A program made the translations under genes and the position numbers. From Streptomyces sp. NP-1717 (GTDB taxonomy: Bacteria > Actinomycetota > Actinomycetes > Streptomycetales > Streptomycetaceae), in NCBI RefSeq assembly GCF_022695985.1, contig NZ_JAAPBF010000041.1, positions 1-42,557 of the forward strand: a DNA stretch of 42,557 nucleotides, in the 5' to 3' direction. The notes below the pieces were generated by a model. The model was not told the origin of the DNA, did no database searches, and worked only from the letters and a program-made list of their open reading frames with translations. Each line of letters starts with the position of its first letter. Positions within the stretch are counted from its first letter, which is position 1. Positions 1 through 7,336 of the stretch are shown here, piece by piece.

Positions 1-507
1 GTCCTCGTGGTCGAACTGATCCCGCCACGCCTCCCACTGAAGCGCGATCTCGTCCGCGCCGAGACGCCGCTGCGCGGGCCCCCAGCTCGTCGTGTCGGGC
101 GGCGCGAGCGACGGTCTCGCCCCGTCGGCCTCCTCTCCCGGCTCCGGATCTGGATCGTGCGGCGCGGGAATCCCCGGCGCCGCCACCGCCAGGGCCAGCG
201 GCCAGCCGGGGATCGCGGCGACCACCGTACGTTCGCCGGGAGACAGGTCGTACTCCATGCCGCAGTCCCACGCGGCGATGGCGACCGCGACCAGCGACAC
301 GTCGTCGACGGCCACCGTCCAGCGTGCGCCGGTGCCGTCCTGGCCGAGCACCAGTCCGTACCCGCGCTCGTACGGCTCCAGCCCCAGAGCCGCGCACGCC
401 TCGGGAAAATCGTCCCCGAGCACGCTGGGAAACTGCGCGGGTGTCAGCAGTACGGCCGACAGCACGAAAAGCGCGTCGTCATCGGCGGATTCGTCCGTAC
501 CTGACAC
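1..507 (-). CDS. Hypothetical protein, C-terminus outside window
   Basis: Read on the minus strand from a GTG at 507, the frame stays open for 169 codons to the window edge, so the C-terminal end is not seen. A GGAGG ribosome binding site lies 4 nt before the GTG. Third codon positions are almost all G or C, as in real Streptomyces genes, while the plus-strand frames here read as arginine-rich nonsense. The protein begins VSGTDESADDDALFVL and continues through acidic and hydrophobic stretches with the segment WTVAVDDVSLVAVAIAAWDC. A proline/glutamate-rich linker follows and then a charged segment ending near QWEAWRDQFDHED. No signal peptide or membrane segment is evident. I do not recognise the family. 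It points the same way as the next gene (621-926), about 113 nt away. Confidence 0.7.
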   Translation of the reverse strand, partial: MSGTDESADDDALFVLSAVLLTPAQFPSVLGDDFPEACAALGLEPYERGYGLVLGQDGTGARWTVAVDDVSLVAVAIAAWDCGMEYDLSPGERTVVAAIPGWPLALAVAAPGIPAPHDPDPEPGEEADGARPSLAPPDTTSWGPAQRRLGADEIALQWEAWRDQFDHED

Positions 508-520
508 GGCACCTCCCCAT

Positions 521-546
521 CCGATCGGTCGTGTCCGATCGGTCGT
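521..546. repeat. Two direct copies of CCGATCGGTCGT, possible operator
   Basis: The 12-mer CCGATCGGTCGT occurs at 521-532 and 535-546, a 14-bp period. Each copy holds the perfect palindrome CCGATCGG. The pair lies 14-39 nt upstream of the GTG at 507, where a promoter or operator of that gene would sit. No regulator is known to me for this motif. Confidence 0.4.
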
Positions 547-620
547 CGGCGCACCTTAGCCAGTCGGCCACCCGGCCGTCGAGAGGTCGACGGCCGCCCG
601 TACCGCTCGGGGCGCGCCAG

Positions 621-926
621 TCAGGCCGCGGGCAGCCCGAGAAGGCTGCGCGCCACCGTCTGGGGCGACTCGTCCCGCTCGCGCGCCAGCGCTATCACCG
701 CCCGGCAGGCCAGCTCGCTGACCCCGAAGGACAGCGCCTCGGGCGAGACCCAGCCGGACGCCTCGTCCATCCGGTCCTGGTCGTCCTCGGCGGTCGCCGC
801 GACATACGTGGCAGCGGCATCGAACAGGTTGTGCTGTCGTGTCCGGCTCTGGGACGACGCGGCCGGCTCGGCGACCGGCGGAGCGGTCCGGTTCGATACG
901 AAGAGTCCGCGCAGCTTGTCGAACAT
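621..926 (-). CDS. Small hypothetical protein, 101 aa
   Basis: The ATG at 926 is preceded by an AAGGTGG-like ribosome binding site, and the frame ends at 621. The frame stays open further upstream, but that extension is arginine- and proline-rich and reads like noncoding GC-rich DNA, so the short start is preferred. The protein begins MFDKLRGLFVSNR, then has a Pro/Ala/Ser stretch and a region with LFDAAATYVAATAEDDQDRMDEA. The C-terminal part, SPEALSFGVSELACRAVIAL followed by ARERDESPQTVARSLLGL, looks helical. No signal peptide or membrane helix is seen. I do not recognise a named family. It is probably a cytoplasmic protein of the kind found near other small Streptomyces genes, but its role is unknown. 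Confidence 0.7.
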   Translation of the reverse strand: MFDKLRGLFVSNRTAPPVAEPAASSQSRTRQHNLFDAAATYVAATAEDDQDRMDEASGWVSPEALSFGVSELACRAVIALARERDESPQTVARSLLGLPAA

Positions 927-1026
927 CGTCCGTCCACCTTCCGCACATCCCTCGGGCCCCCGCCTCCTACAGAAGTTCGATACCCGTTGACGCGGCGCCG
1001 CACTCGGCACGGGCCGCACCGGTGGC

Positions 1027-1626
1027 TCAGCCCTCGCGCACGGCAAGCGCGAGAAAACGGTCGTCCTCGTCCACGTACGACAGCAGCCGCCAGCCCGCCC
1101 CCGCCAGCAGCGGACGGAGCATGCCCTCGGCACGGAGGTCGTCCGGTGAGATCCGCCGGCCCTGCCGGGCGGCCAGCGCGGCCCGCCCGACGGGGTGGAA
1201 GAGTGCCAGCCGCCCACCGGGCCGTACGACCCCGGCCAGCTGCCGCAGATTCGTGGCGGGGTCCGGCAGATGGGCGATCAGCCCGGCGGCGAAGACCGCG
1301 TCCAGGGAGTGCCGGCGCAGCGGCAGACGTGCCACATCGGCGAGCAGCAGGACGCCGGCCGCGTCGCGACCGCTCCGTACGGCCGCCGCGAGCATCTCGG
1401 GAGTTAGATCGACGCCGAGTACCGTGCCCCGCGTCCCCACAGCGGCCCGCAGGGCGCTCAGGGCGCGGCCGGTGCCGCACCCCGCGTCCAGGACACGGTC
1501 GCCCGGACGCAGCCCCATCTCGGCCACCGCGGCGGCATAGGCCGGGCCGTCGTCGGGGAAGCGCGCGTCCCAGTCCGCCGCCCGGACACCGAAGAATTCC
1601 CGCACGTGCGTGTGGTCATGGGCCAT
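1027..1626 (-). CDS. Class I SAM-dependent methyltransferase
   Basis: This 199-residue protein has a Rossmann methyltransferase fold. Motif I (VLDAGCGTGRAL) lies near residues 46-57, the acidic end of strand 2 is LGVDLTPEMLAAA, and a post-motif segment VRPGGRLALFHPVGR follows a DAVFAAGLIAHLPDP stretch, all typical of the Methyltransf_11/25 group. It would use S-adenosylmethionine; the substrate cannot be read from the sequence. The start chosen is the ATG at 1626 (MAHDHTHVREFFG), with GGGGGA about 10 nt upstream; the longer frame runs antisense through the aldehyde dehydrogenase gene and is rejected. It is transcribed divergently from that gene, with about 100 bp between their starts. Confidence 0.88.
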   Translation of the reverse strand: MAHDHTHVREFFGVRAADWDARFPDDGPAYAAAVAEMGLRPGDRVLDAGCGTGRALSALRAAVGTRGTVLGVDLTPEMLAAAVRSGRDAAGVLLLADVARLPLRRHSLDAVFAAGLIAHLPDPATNLRQLAGVVRPGGRLALFHPVGRAALAARQGRRISPDDLRAEGMLRPLLAGAGWRLLSYVDEDDRFLALAVREG

Positions 1627-1728
1627 GGGGACATGATCCCCCGCCGGGTGTCCCCGTGTCCCGCCCGCGTTGCGGGCCCGCGCCCGCCGGGCGAATGTCG
1701 AGGAACCGAATCGGAGGAGGACTGTCCC

Positions 1729-3138
1729 ATGCCCATCGCCACGGTCGATCCCGCCACCGGCGAGACCCTGAAGACGTTCGACGCCCTGGGGTCCGACGAG
1801 ATCGAGCGACGGCTGGCCGTGGCCGCCGCCGCGTTCGAACAGCACCGCACCACGGACTTCGGCCACCGCGCGAGGCTGCTGAACCGCGCCGCCGACCTCC
1901 TCGAAGAGGACCGGGACGAGATCGCCCGCACCATGACCACCGAGATGGGCAAGCCGATCGGCGCGGCACGCGCCGAGGCGGCGAAGTGCGCCAAGTCGAT
2001 GCGCTGGTACGCGCGGCACGCCCCGGAGCTGCTGGCCGACGAGCACCCCTCGGCGGCCGACGTCCAGGACTCGGGAGCCGCACGCGCGTACGTCCGCTAC
2101 CGCCCGCTGGGCGTGGTGCTGGCCGTCATGCCGTGGAACTTCCCGCTCTGGCAGGTCGTACGATTCGCCGCCCCCGCCCTCATGGCGGGCAACGTCGGTC
2201 TGCTCAAGCACGCGTCGAACGTCCCCCAGACGGCCCTGTATCTGGGCGACCTCTTCAGGAGGGCGGGTTTTCCCGAGGGCTGCTTCCAGACACTGCTCGT
2301 CGGGTCCGGGGCGATCGAGGGGATCCTGCGCGACCGCCGCGTGGCCGCGGCGACACTGACGGGCAGCGAGCCGGCCGGTCGCTCCGTCGCCGCGATCGCC
2401 GGTGACGAGGTGAAGCCGACCGTGCTCGAACTCGGCGGCAGCGACCCGTACATCGTGATGCCGTCGGCCGACATCGACCGCGCCGCGCGGACCGCGGTGA
2501 CCGCCCGGGTGCAGAACAACGGCCAGTCGTGTATCGCGGCCAAACGCTTCATCGTGCACGCCGACGTCTACGACGCCTTCGGTGAACGTTTCGTCGCCGG
2601 GATGCGGAAGCTGTCCGTCGGCGATCCGATGGACGAGTCGACCGACATCGGCCCGCTCGCGAGCGAACAGGGCCGCGCCGACCTGGAAGAGCTGGTCGAC
2701 GACGCGGTCAACCGCGGTGCCACCGCCCGCTGCGGCGGGCGCCGCCCGGACGGGCTGGACCGCGGCTGGTACTACGAACCCACCGTCCTCACGGATGTCT
2801 CCTCCGACATGCGCATCCACCACGAAGAGGCCTTCGGCCCGGTCGCCACCCTGTACCGGGTGACCGATCTCGACGAGGCGGTGAGCGTCGCCAACGACAC
2901 CCCGTTCGGCCTGAGTTCCAACGTGTGGACGCGCGACGACGAGGACGTGCGGCGCTGCGTACGCGACCTCCGGGCCGGCGGCGTCTTCTTCAACGGCATG
3001 ACCGCGTCCCATCCCGCGCTCCCCTTCGGCGGCGTCAAGCGCTCCGGGTACGGACGCGAGCTGTCGGACCACGGGATCCGCGCATTCTGCAACATCACGA
3101 CCGTCTGGCACGGCGCCGAACCGGACGGCGACGCCTGA
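1729..3138 (+). CDS. NAD(P)-dependent aldehyde dehydrogenase, succinate-semialdehyde (Sad/YneI) type
   Basis: This 469-residue aldehyde dehydrogenase oxidises an aldehyde to the acid with NAD(P)+. The PWNFP coenzyme-site motif is near residue 135, the general base is Glu234 in LELGGSDP, and the nucleophile is Cys268 in NNGQSCIAAKRF, with the usual 34-residue Glu-Cys spacing. ELGGSDP, GGVKRSGYGREL and the ending IRAFCNITTVW match the Sad/YneI branch of succinate-semialdehyde dehydrogenases, which work in GABA and arginine breakdown. The substrate is an inference from that branch. The ATG at 1729 follows GGAGGA; the upstream in-frame ATG at 1606 has no such site and lies in the divergent gene. 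No GABA aminotransferase or permease is adjacent, so it stands alone. Confidence 0.9.
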   Translation: MPIATVDPATGETLKTFDALGSDEIERRLAVAAAAFEQHRTTDFGHRARLLNRAADLLEEDRDEIARTMTTEMGKPIGAARAEAAKCAKSMRWYARHAPELLADEHPSAADVQDSGAARAYVRYRPLGVVLAVMPWNFPLWQVVRFAAPALMAGNVGLLKHASNVPQTALYLGDLFRRAGFPEGCFQTLLVGSGAIEGILRDRRVAAATLTGSEPAGRSVAAIAGDEVKPTVLELGGSDPYIVMPSADIDRAARTAVTARVQNNGQSCIAAKRFIVHADVYDAFGERFVAGMRKLSVGDPMDESTDIGPLASEQGRADLEELVDDAVNRGATARCGGRRPDGLDRGWYYEPTVLTDVSSDMRIHHEEAFGPVATLYRVTDLDEAVSVANDTPFGLSSNVWTRDDEDVRRCVRDLRAGGVFFNGMTASHPALPFGGVKRSGYGRELSDHGIRAFCNITTVWHGAEPDGDA

Positions 3139-3198
3139 GAAGCGAGCGCCCGCGCTCCTCGAAGCCCGGATCTCCGCCCCCCCCAGGACAGATCTCCG

Positions 3199-3235
3199 CC
3201 CCTGAACACCCCCGTTTGCCACGGGTGTTCAGGGG
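3199..3235 (+). terminator. 13-bp hairpin after the aldehyde dehydrogenase gene
   Basis: Arms CCCCTGAACACCC (3199-3211) and GGGTGTTCAGGGG (3223-3235) pair perfectly around an 11-nt loop. It lies 61 nt after the stop codon. It also ends only 36 nt before the sigma-factor start, so it could act as an attenuator for that gene. There is no T run, as is common in Streptomyces. Confidence 0.75.
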
Positions 3236-3271
3236 CACAAGAGGGTCGTGCTTCGGACAGGAGGCACGTCC

Positions 3272-4159
3272 GTGGAGCGGCGTACCGCTCCGGGCGTCGC
3301 CCGGCGGCCGCTGTGTGCTCCTCCGGTGACGACGGCCGCGTCGAGCGAGGAGCTGAAGAACATCATGACCCCTCGGGTGATGGCCTACCGGGTGAGGCAC
3401 GAGGACGTCCCGGACACCTCCGCGGCCTTCGAGCGGGCCGCAGGGCTGCCGGACGGCCCCGAGAAGGGACGGACTCGCGGGGAGATCGTCTGCGCCTGGC
3501 TCCCGATGGCCGACAGGCTGGCCGGGCGGTTCCGGCACCGGGGCGAGGCGCTGGAGGATCTGCGGCAGGTCGCGGCGATCGGACTGGTGAAGGCGGTCGA
3601 GCGTTACGACCCGCACCGGGGCACCGCGTTCGAGAGCTTCGCCGTGCCCACGATCACCGGGGAGCTCAAGCGGCACTTCCGCGACCGGCTGTGGTCCGTC
3701 CATGTGCCACGGCGGGTGCAGGAACTCCGGGCCCGCGTGCGCGACGCCCGCGACGAACTGGCACAGCGGCACGGCATCCTGGCGCCGACGGTGGAGCAGA
3801 TCGCCTTCCACGCGGGAATGACGCCGAACGAAGCGGTCCTGGGAGTCGAGGCCATGGACTGCTTCAACGTGCTGTCGCTCGACGCGAGCCCGGCCTCCCC
3901 GGACGAGGGCCTCACACTCGGCGACTCCCTGGGTGCCTGGGACGAGGCGCTCGACGCCGTGATCGACCGTGAGTCGGTCAAGCCGCGGCTGCGCCGGCTG
4001 CCCGACCGGGAGAAGCGGATCCTCTACATGAGGTTCTTCCGCGGGATGACGCAGAGCAGCATCGCCGAGGACCTCGGCATCTCACAGATGCACGTCTCGC
4101 GGCTGATCAACGACTCCTGCGCGCGCATCCGCAGGGATGTGATGCGCGACGCCGCGTAG
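3272..4159 (+). CDS. RNA polymerase sigma factor, SigB/SigF/SigG family
   Basis: This is a group 3 sigma factor. Region 2 is visible as EDLRQVAAIGLVKAVERYDP, then AFESFAVPTITGELKRHFRD and the region 2.4 segment WSVHVPRRVQEL. Region 3 holds APTVEQIAFHAGMTPNEAV, and region 4 ends with FFRGMTQSSIAEDLGISQMHVSRL, a helix-turn-helix. The family directs stress- and development-related transcription and is often held by an anti-sigma factor, but none is adjacent. I chose the GTG at 3272 because a perfect AGGAGG lies 7 nt before it, giving 295 residues. An internal ATG at 3365 gives a start closer to the conserved region but has a poorly placed site. It is convergent with the ABC exporter gene. The PP2C phosphatase at 16868 is of a type that acts in such partner-switching systems, but a link is only a guess. 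Confidence 0.92.
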   Translation: MERRTAPGVARRPLCAPPVTTAASSEELKNIMTPRVMAYRVRHEDVPDTSAAFERAAGLPDGPEKGRTRGEIVCAWLPMADRLAGRFRHRGEALEDLRQVAAIGLVKAVERYDPHRGTAFESFAVPTITGELKRHFRDRLWSVHVPRRVQELRARVRDARDELAQRHGILAPTVEQIAFHAGMTPNEAVLGVEAMDCFNVLSLDASPASPDEGLTLGDSLGAWDEALDAVIDRESVKPRLRRLPDREKRILYMRFFRGMTQSSIAEDLGISQMHVSRLINDSCARIRRDVMRDAA

Positions 4160-4172
4160 GCCGTGCCCCGGA

Positions 4173-4201
4173 TGCCGTACGGGCTCCGAGCACGTACGGC
4201 A
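4173..4201. terminator. 9-bp hairpin between convergent sigma factor and ABC genes
   Basis: TGCCGTACG (4173-4181) pairs with CGTACGGCA (4193-4201) around an 11-nt loop. It begins 13 nt after the sigma-factor stop and lies 31 nt beyond the end of the convergent ABC gene, so it may serve both. Confidence 0.6.
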
Positions 4202-4232
4202 CCTGGGAGGAAGTCTGTCGGTCAGGGCGGTG

Positions 4233-6239
4233 TCACACGGCCTCCTCGGCGGTCGTGCCGGAGGGCCGGGCCGGCCCCGCCGCGCCCGCCTGACGCGGCA
4301 CGGCACCGTTCCCCGCCCCCGTCCCGTGCCCGTACTGCCGTGCCTGCATGTGGAACATCGAGGCGTATCTGCCCTCGGCGGCCAACAGGCTCTCGTGGTC
4401 GCCCTGTTCGACCAGTCTGCCCTCGTGCAGCACGTAGATGAGGTCCGCGTGCCGCACCCCTGACATGCGGTGCGTGACCAGGACGACCGCTCTCCGTTCG
4501 CCGGCCAGCCCCCGGGTCCGGTCGAAGGCCTCGATCTCCGACTCGGGGTCCAGGGCCGACGTGGGCTCGTCCACGACGATCACCTGCGCGTCCCGGTAGT
4601 GGGCGCGTGCCAGGCCGAACTTCTGCCACTGGCCGCCGGACAGCTCGGAGGCCCCGCGGAACACGCGGGCCAGCAGGGTCTGGAACCCCTTCGGCAGCGC
4701 CTCGGCGACCCGGTCCGCGCCCGAGTAGCCGGCCGCCGCGTCCAGATCGCCCTCGGCGCTGTCGGGCCGGCCGATCTCGATGTTCGTCCGGGCGGTGACC
4801 GGCCAGCGCTCGAAATCCTGGGTGAGCAGGGACACCCGGTCGAAGATCTGGTCGCGGTCCGCCTCCGCGATGTCGACGCCGTCCCAGGCCAGCCGCCCGC
4901 TGTCCGGCAGATGGAGTCCGGCGAGCAGCTTCACGAGGGTGCTCTTGCCGGAGCCGTTCTCGCCGACCAGGGCGACCACCGAGCCCATGGGAACAGTCAG
5001 GGACAACCCGGTGAGCGCGGGCGTCTCACGGTCCGGATAGCTGAAGGAGACGTCCTCCAGGGTGATCACCTTCGTGGGCTCGGGGATCGGGCGGCCTCCG
5101 TACGGAATCGACCTGTCTCCCGCCTCCGCGAGGAACCTCTCCATGTCACGTACGTAGAGGGACTCCTCGTGCAGCGAGTTCGTGGTCACCACGAGCGCGC
5201 CCAGGCTGGCCGAGCCCGACCTGACCGCGACCACGGCCGTGCCCGCCACCGCCAGGTCCATCCGCCCGGACATGATGAGCGCGGCCATCGTTCCGTAGGT
5301 GATCAGCGCGGCCACCCCGGACAGCGCGGCGGCGAGCAGTTCGGTGCCCGCCTTGTCCTTGGCCAGCCGCGTCGCCTCCGACTCCGCGCTCTCGGCCATG
5401 TTGCGGTAGTGACGCAGGAGGAAGCGGCCCACGCCGTGCACACGTACCTCGTGCGCGGCGGAGCGGGAGGTGAGGAGCCCGGCGATCAGACGGCTGGCGC
5501 GCAGATGTTCCACCCACGCCATCACCGACAGGTACCGCCGCTGGGAGACGCGCATCGCGCCCCAGCCGCGCGGCGCCGCGATCAGCAGGAGCATCGGCAG
5601 CAGCAGCGGGTGCAGCACGGTCAGTACGCCGCCGACGGCGAGCAGCGAGATGACCCCGTTCATGGTGGCGACGCAGGCGCCGATCATGTTCCGTGCCGAC
5701 GGCGGGCCGTACTGGGCGGTGTCGATCAGCCGACGGAACTCGCCGTCCTCGATCGCCTCCAGCTCCACCCGGACCGCGGCACGCAAGTACTCCTCGTTCG
5801 CGGCCCGTTCGACCTTCGGCTCCAGCCGTCCGGCCGCCGAGGTGGACCATGAGGCCAGGAGCGCGCCCGCCACCGCGACGACCGCGCCCACGACGAGGGC
5901 GGGCAGCGCGTCGGAGACCCGGTCGGCGGCGCTCCCGCCACCGAGGAGCGAGCCGAGCACGGAGTTGACCACCAGCAGGCTCAGCGCCGCCGTCAGTCCC
6001 TGGCCCGCCTCGGCGATACCGACGGTCACCAGCGCCGGCCGGTCGGTCCGCCAGGCGAGCCGCAGGGTGCCCGCGACCATTCTCGGCATCGTGCGCACCG
6101 AGGAGAGCAGACCGAGTTCGAGCGGTGCCCACTCGTGGTCGGACCAGCCGGTGTCGTACCGCAGTGGCCCGCCGAACAACTCGCGCTCGCTGTCCGACAC
6201 CGCGTTCTCGGCGGGCCTGGGACGCCTGAGTAACCTCAT
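4233..6239 (-). CDS. ABC exporter, fused membrane and ATPase domains, TTA at codon 3
   Basis: This 668-residue half-transporter starts at the ATG at 6239. The N-terminal membrane domain covers roughly residues 60-340, with hydrophobic helices such as ALPALVVGAVVAVAGALLAS and LLAVGGVLTVLHPLLLPMLL. The ATPase domain follows: Walker A GENGSGKST near 425, Q-loop LLTQDFERWP, signature LSGGQ near 532, Walker B VIVVDEPTSALD near 552, and H-loop LVTHR. All motifs look intact, so it should export a substrate as a dimer. The QDFERWPVTARTNI Q-loop region resembles exporters of small peptides and lanthipeptides in actinomycetes. Codon 3 is TTA, the rare leucine codon read by the bldA tRNA, so its translation should be developmentally controlled. 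Its ATG overlaps the stop of a 39-codon gene (ATGA). It lacks a peptidase C39 domain. Confidence 0.9.
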   Translation of the reverse strand: MRLLRRPRPAENAVSDSERELFGGPLRYDTGWSDHEWAPLELGLLSSVRTMPRMVAGTLRLAWRTDRPALVTVGIAEAGQGLTAALSLLVVNSVLGSLLGGGSAADRVSDALPALVVGAVVAVAGALLASWSTSAAGRLEPKVERAANEEYLRAAVRVELEAIEDGEFRRLIDTAQYGPPSARNMIGACVATMNGVISLLAVGGVLTVLHPLLLPMLLLIAAPRGWGAMRVSQRRYLSVMAWVEHLRASRLIAGLLTSRSAAHEVRVHGVGRFLLRHYRNMAESAESEATRLAKDKAGTELLAAALSGVAALITYGTMAALIMSGRMDLAVAGTAVVAVRSGSASLGALVVTTNSLHEESLYVRDMERFLAEAGDRSIPYGGRPIPEPTKVITLEDVSFSYPDRETPALTGLSLTVPMGSVVALVGENGSGKSTLVKLLAGLHLPDSGRLAWDGVDIAEADRDQIFDRVSLLTQDFERWPVTARTNIEIGRPDSAEGDLDAAAGYSGADRVAEALPKGFQTLLARVFRGASELSGGQWQKFGLARAHYRDAQVIVVDEPTSALDPESEIEAFDRTRGLAGERRAVVLVTHRMSGVRHADLIYVLHEGRLVEQGDHESLLAAEGRYASMFHMQARQYGHGTGAGNGAVPRQAGAAGPARPSGTTAEEAV
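6231..6233 (-). other. TTA (bldA-dependent) codon at position 3 of the ABC exporter
   Basis: The coding strand reads ATG AGG TTA CTC AGG. TTA is very rare in Streptomyces and needs the leucyl tRNA encoded by bldA. I noticed no other in-frame TTA while scanning the window by eye. Confidence 0.85.
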
Positions 6240-6355
6240 GCGGCGCCACCCCCTGCGTCAACTCGGTGCATCGGGGGCCCGATCGGGGACCGGTCGGTGA
6301 CCGGCGGTCTCTCGAACGCGCGGTGAACGTCCAAGGGCGGGGCGAGGGGCTTCAT
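6236..6355 (-). CDS. 39-aa peptide gene coupled to the ABC exporter
   Basis: An ATG at 6355 follows GGGAGG with a 4-nt gap, one of the strongest ribosome binding sites in the window. The frame runs 39 codons and its TGA overlaps the exporter ATG in the arrangement ATGA, a hallmark of translational coupling. About 82% of third positions are G or C. The peptide begins MKPLAPPLDVHRAFERPPVT and ends PPMHRVDAGGGAA. It is proline-rich, has no cysteine, only one Ser and one Thr, and no hydrophobic signal sequence. It does not match a lanthipeptide, lasso or thiopeptide precursor that I know, and no modifying enzyme is adjacent. It may be an exported signal or antimicrobial peptide, or a short leader frame that only couples translation. 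The gene is real by its signals; its function is unknown. Confidence 0.6.
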   Translation of the reverse strand: MKPLAPPLDVHRAFERPPVTDRSPIGPPMHRVDAGGGAA

Positions 6356-6825
6356 GGTTCCTCCCGTGAGCGACGTCGATGTGCACGGTCTTTGATGAAC
6401 TCCGCTGATCAAGTGGCCGTAACGGGGAGCATGACGCGAATTCTCGATGGATGACCGGAGTTGACGGCAGACGTGGGCAGACGTCCGGAAAGTGACCGTA
6501 ACCCTGTGTTCGTTTCACTCCGGCGTGACAGGTGACACGATCGAGGGATCGCGTTGCGGTGGTGAATTGACGGAAGTGGCAGCTCGGTGCCGGAGGCTGC
6601 GCGGGGGGAGCGGTCTGCCGCCTGCGATGCCGTGAGGCGTTGCGAAGGCATACGGCGGGGTCCGATTTTGATCGTTTCACTGATGGGAACGGTTGGTTCC
6701 GTGTGAACTTCCCGGGGCGCTGGATCGCTTGCCCGTGGGCAGGTCGGTGCGCGAGGCTTGCGAGGGACGGGGGAGATACGGGGCACAGGGCGCGGTACCT
6801 GTCTGAACGGGGAGAGTGGTCACCA
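6356..6825. other. 470-bp divergent intergenic region
   Basis: This lies between the peptide/exporter operon (minus) and the roadblock gene (plus) and should hold both promoters. The 10-mer TCGTTTCACT occurs at 6510-6519 and 6672-6681. A TTGACG at 6567 could be a -35 element. No convincing -10 box, hairpin or further coding frame was found. Confidence 0.5.
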
Positions 6826-7239
6826 ATGGCGCTGGAAGACGGACTTGACTGGCTTCTGGAGGATCTGACCGGTCGGGTCGAGCCCATACGGCACGCGCTC
6901 GTGCTGTCCAACGACGGGCTGGTGACCGGTGCGAGTTCCGGTCTGGCGCGCGAGGACGCGGAGCATCTGGCGGCGGTCTCGTCCGGTCTGCACAGTCTCG
7001 CCCGGGGGTCCGGTCGGCACTTCAACGCGGGCAAGGCGCGCCAGACCATGATCGAGTTCGATGACGCGCTGCTGTTCGTCACGGCGGCGGGGGACGGCAG
7101 TTGTCTCTGCGTGCTGAGCGAGGCGGAGGCCGACGTGGGGCAGATCGCCTACGAGATGACGCTCATGGTCAACCGGGTCGGCGAGCATCTCGGCATCGCG
7201 GTGCGGCAGTCGGGCCACACGGCGGTCACCGACGTCTGA
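6826..7239 (+). CDS. Roadblock/LC7-domain protein (CvnB-like)
   Basis: This 137-residue protein is nearly all one roadblock/LC7 domain. It has GLDWLLEDLTGRVEPIRHAL, LVLSNDGLVTGASSGLARED, AEHLAAVSSGLHSLARGSG and LLFVTAAGDGSCLCVLSEAE, the pattern of CvnB proteins. In Streptomyces these are encoded in conservons together with a histidine-kinase-like CvnA, a DUF742 protein (CvnC) and a small GTPase (CvnD). None of those partners is present here, so this is an orphan copy. Roadblock proteins usually act as GTPase-activating or scaffold subunits at the membrane. The ATG at 6826 follows GGGGAGAG; the frame is open further upstream but that part does not resemble the family. Confidence 0.9.
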   Translation: MALEDGLDWLLEDLTGRVEPIRHALVLSNDGLVTGASSGLAREDAEHLAAVSSGLHSLARGSGRHFNAGKARQTMIEFDDALLFVTAAGDGSCLCVLSEAEADVGQIAYEMTLMVNRVGEHLGIAVRQSGHTAVTDV

Positions 7240-7252
7240 GGGCCTCCGAAAG

Positions 7253-7261
7253 TTATCCACA
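7253..7261 (+). other. Single TTATCCACA, DnaA-box-like
   Basis: TTATCCACA matches the classical DnaA box consensus. It stands alone in the 97-bp gap before the gene at 7337, with no cluster of boxes, so it is not an origin. It could be a transcriptional DnaA site or chance. Confidence 0.3.
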
Positions 7262-7336
7262 GGGCAGAGCGAGGATTTTGACACTCGGCTAGGTTCGTCA
7301 CCGAGAGTAGTAATCAACTCACGGGGGAGAACGCAG

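Noticed and set aside
1627..3222. Upstream extension of the methyltransferase frame on the minus strand
   Set aside because: The extension is antisense to the aldehyde dehydrogenase gene and shows no domain; the methyltransferase domain starts at the ATG at 1626.
7253..7261. Replication origin suggested by a DnaA box
   Set aside because: Only one box is present, with no dnaA/dnaN neighbours and no AT-rich unwinding region.
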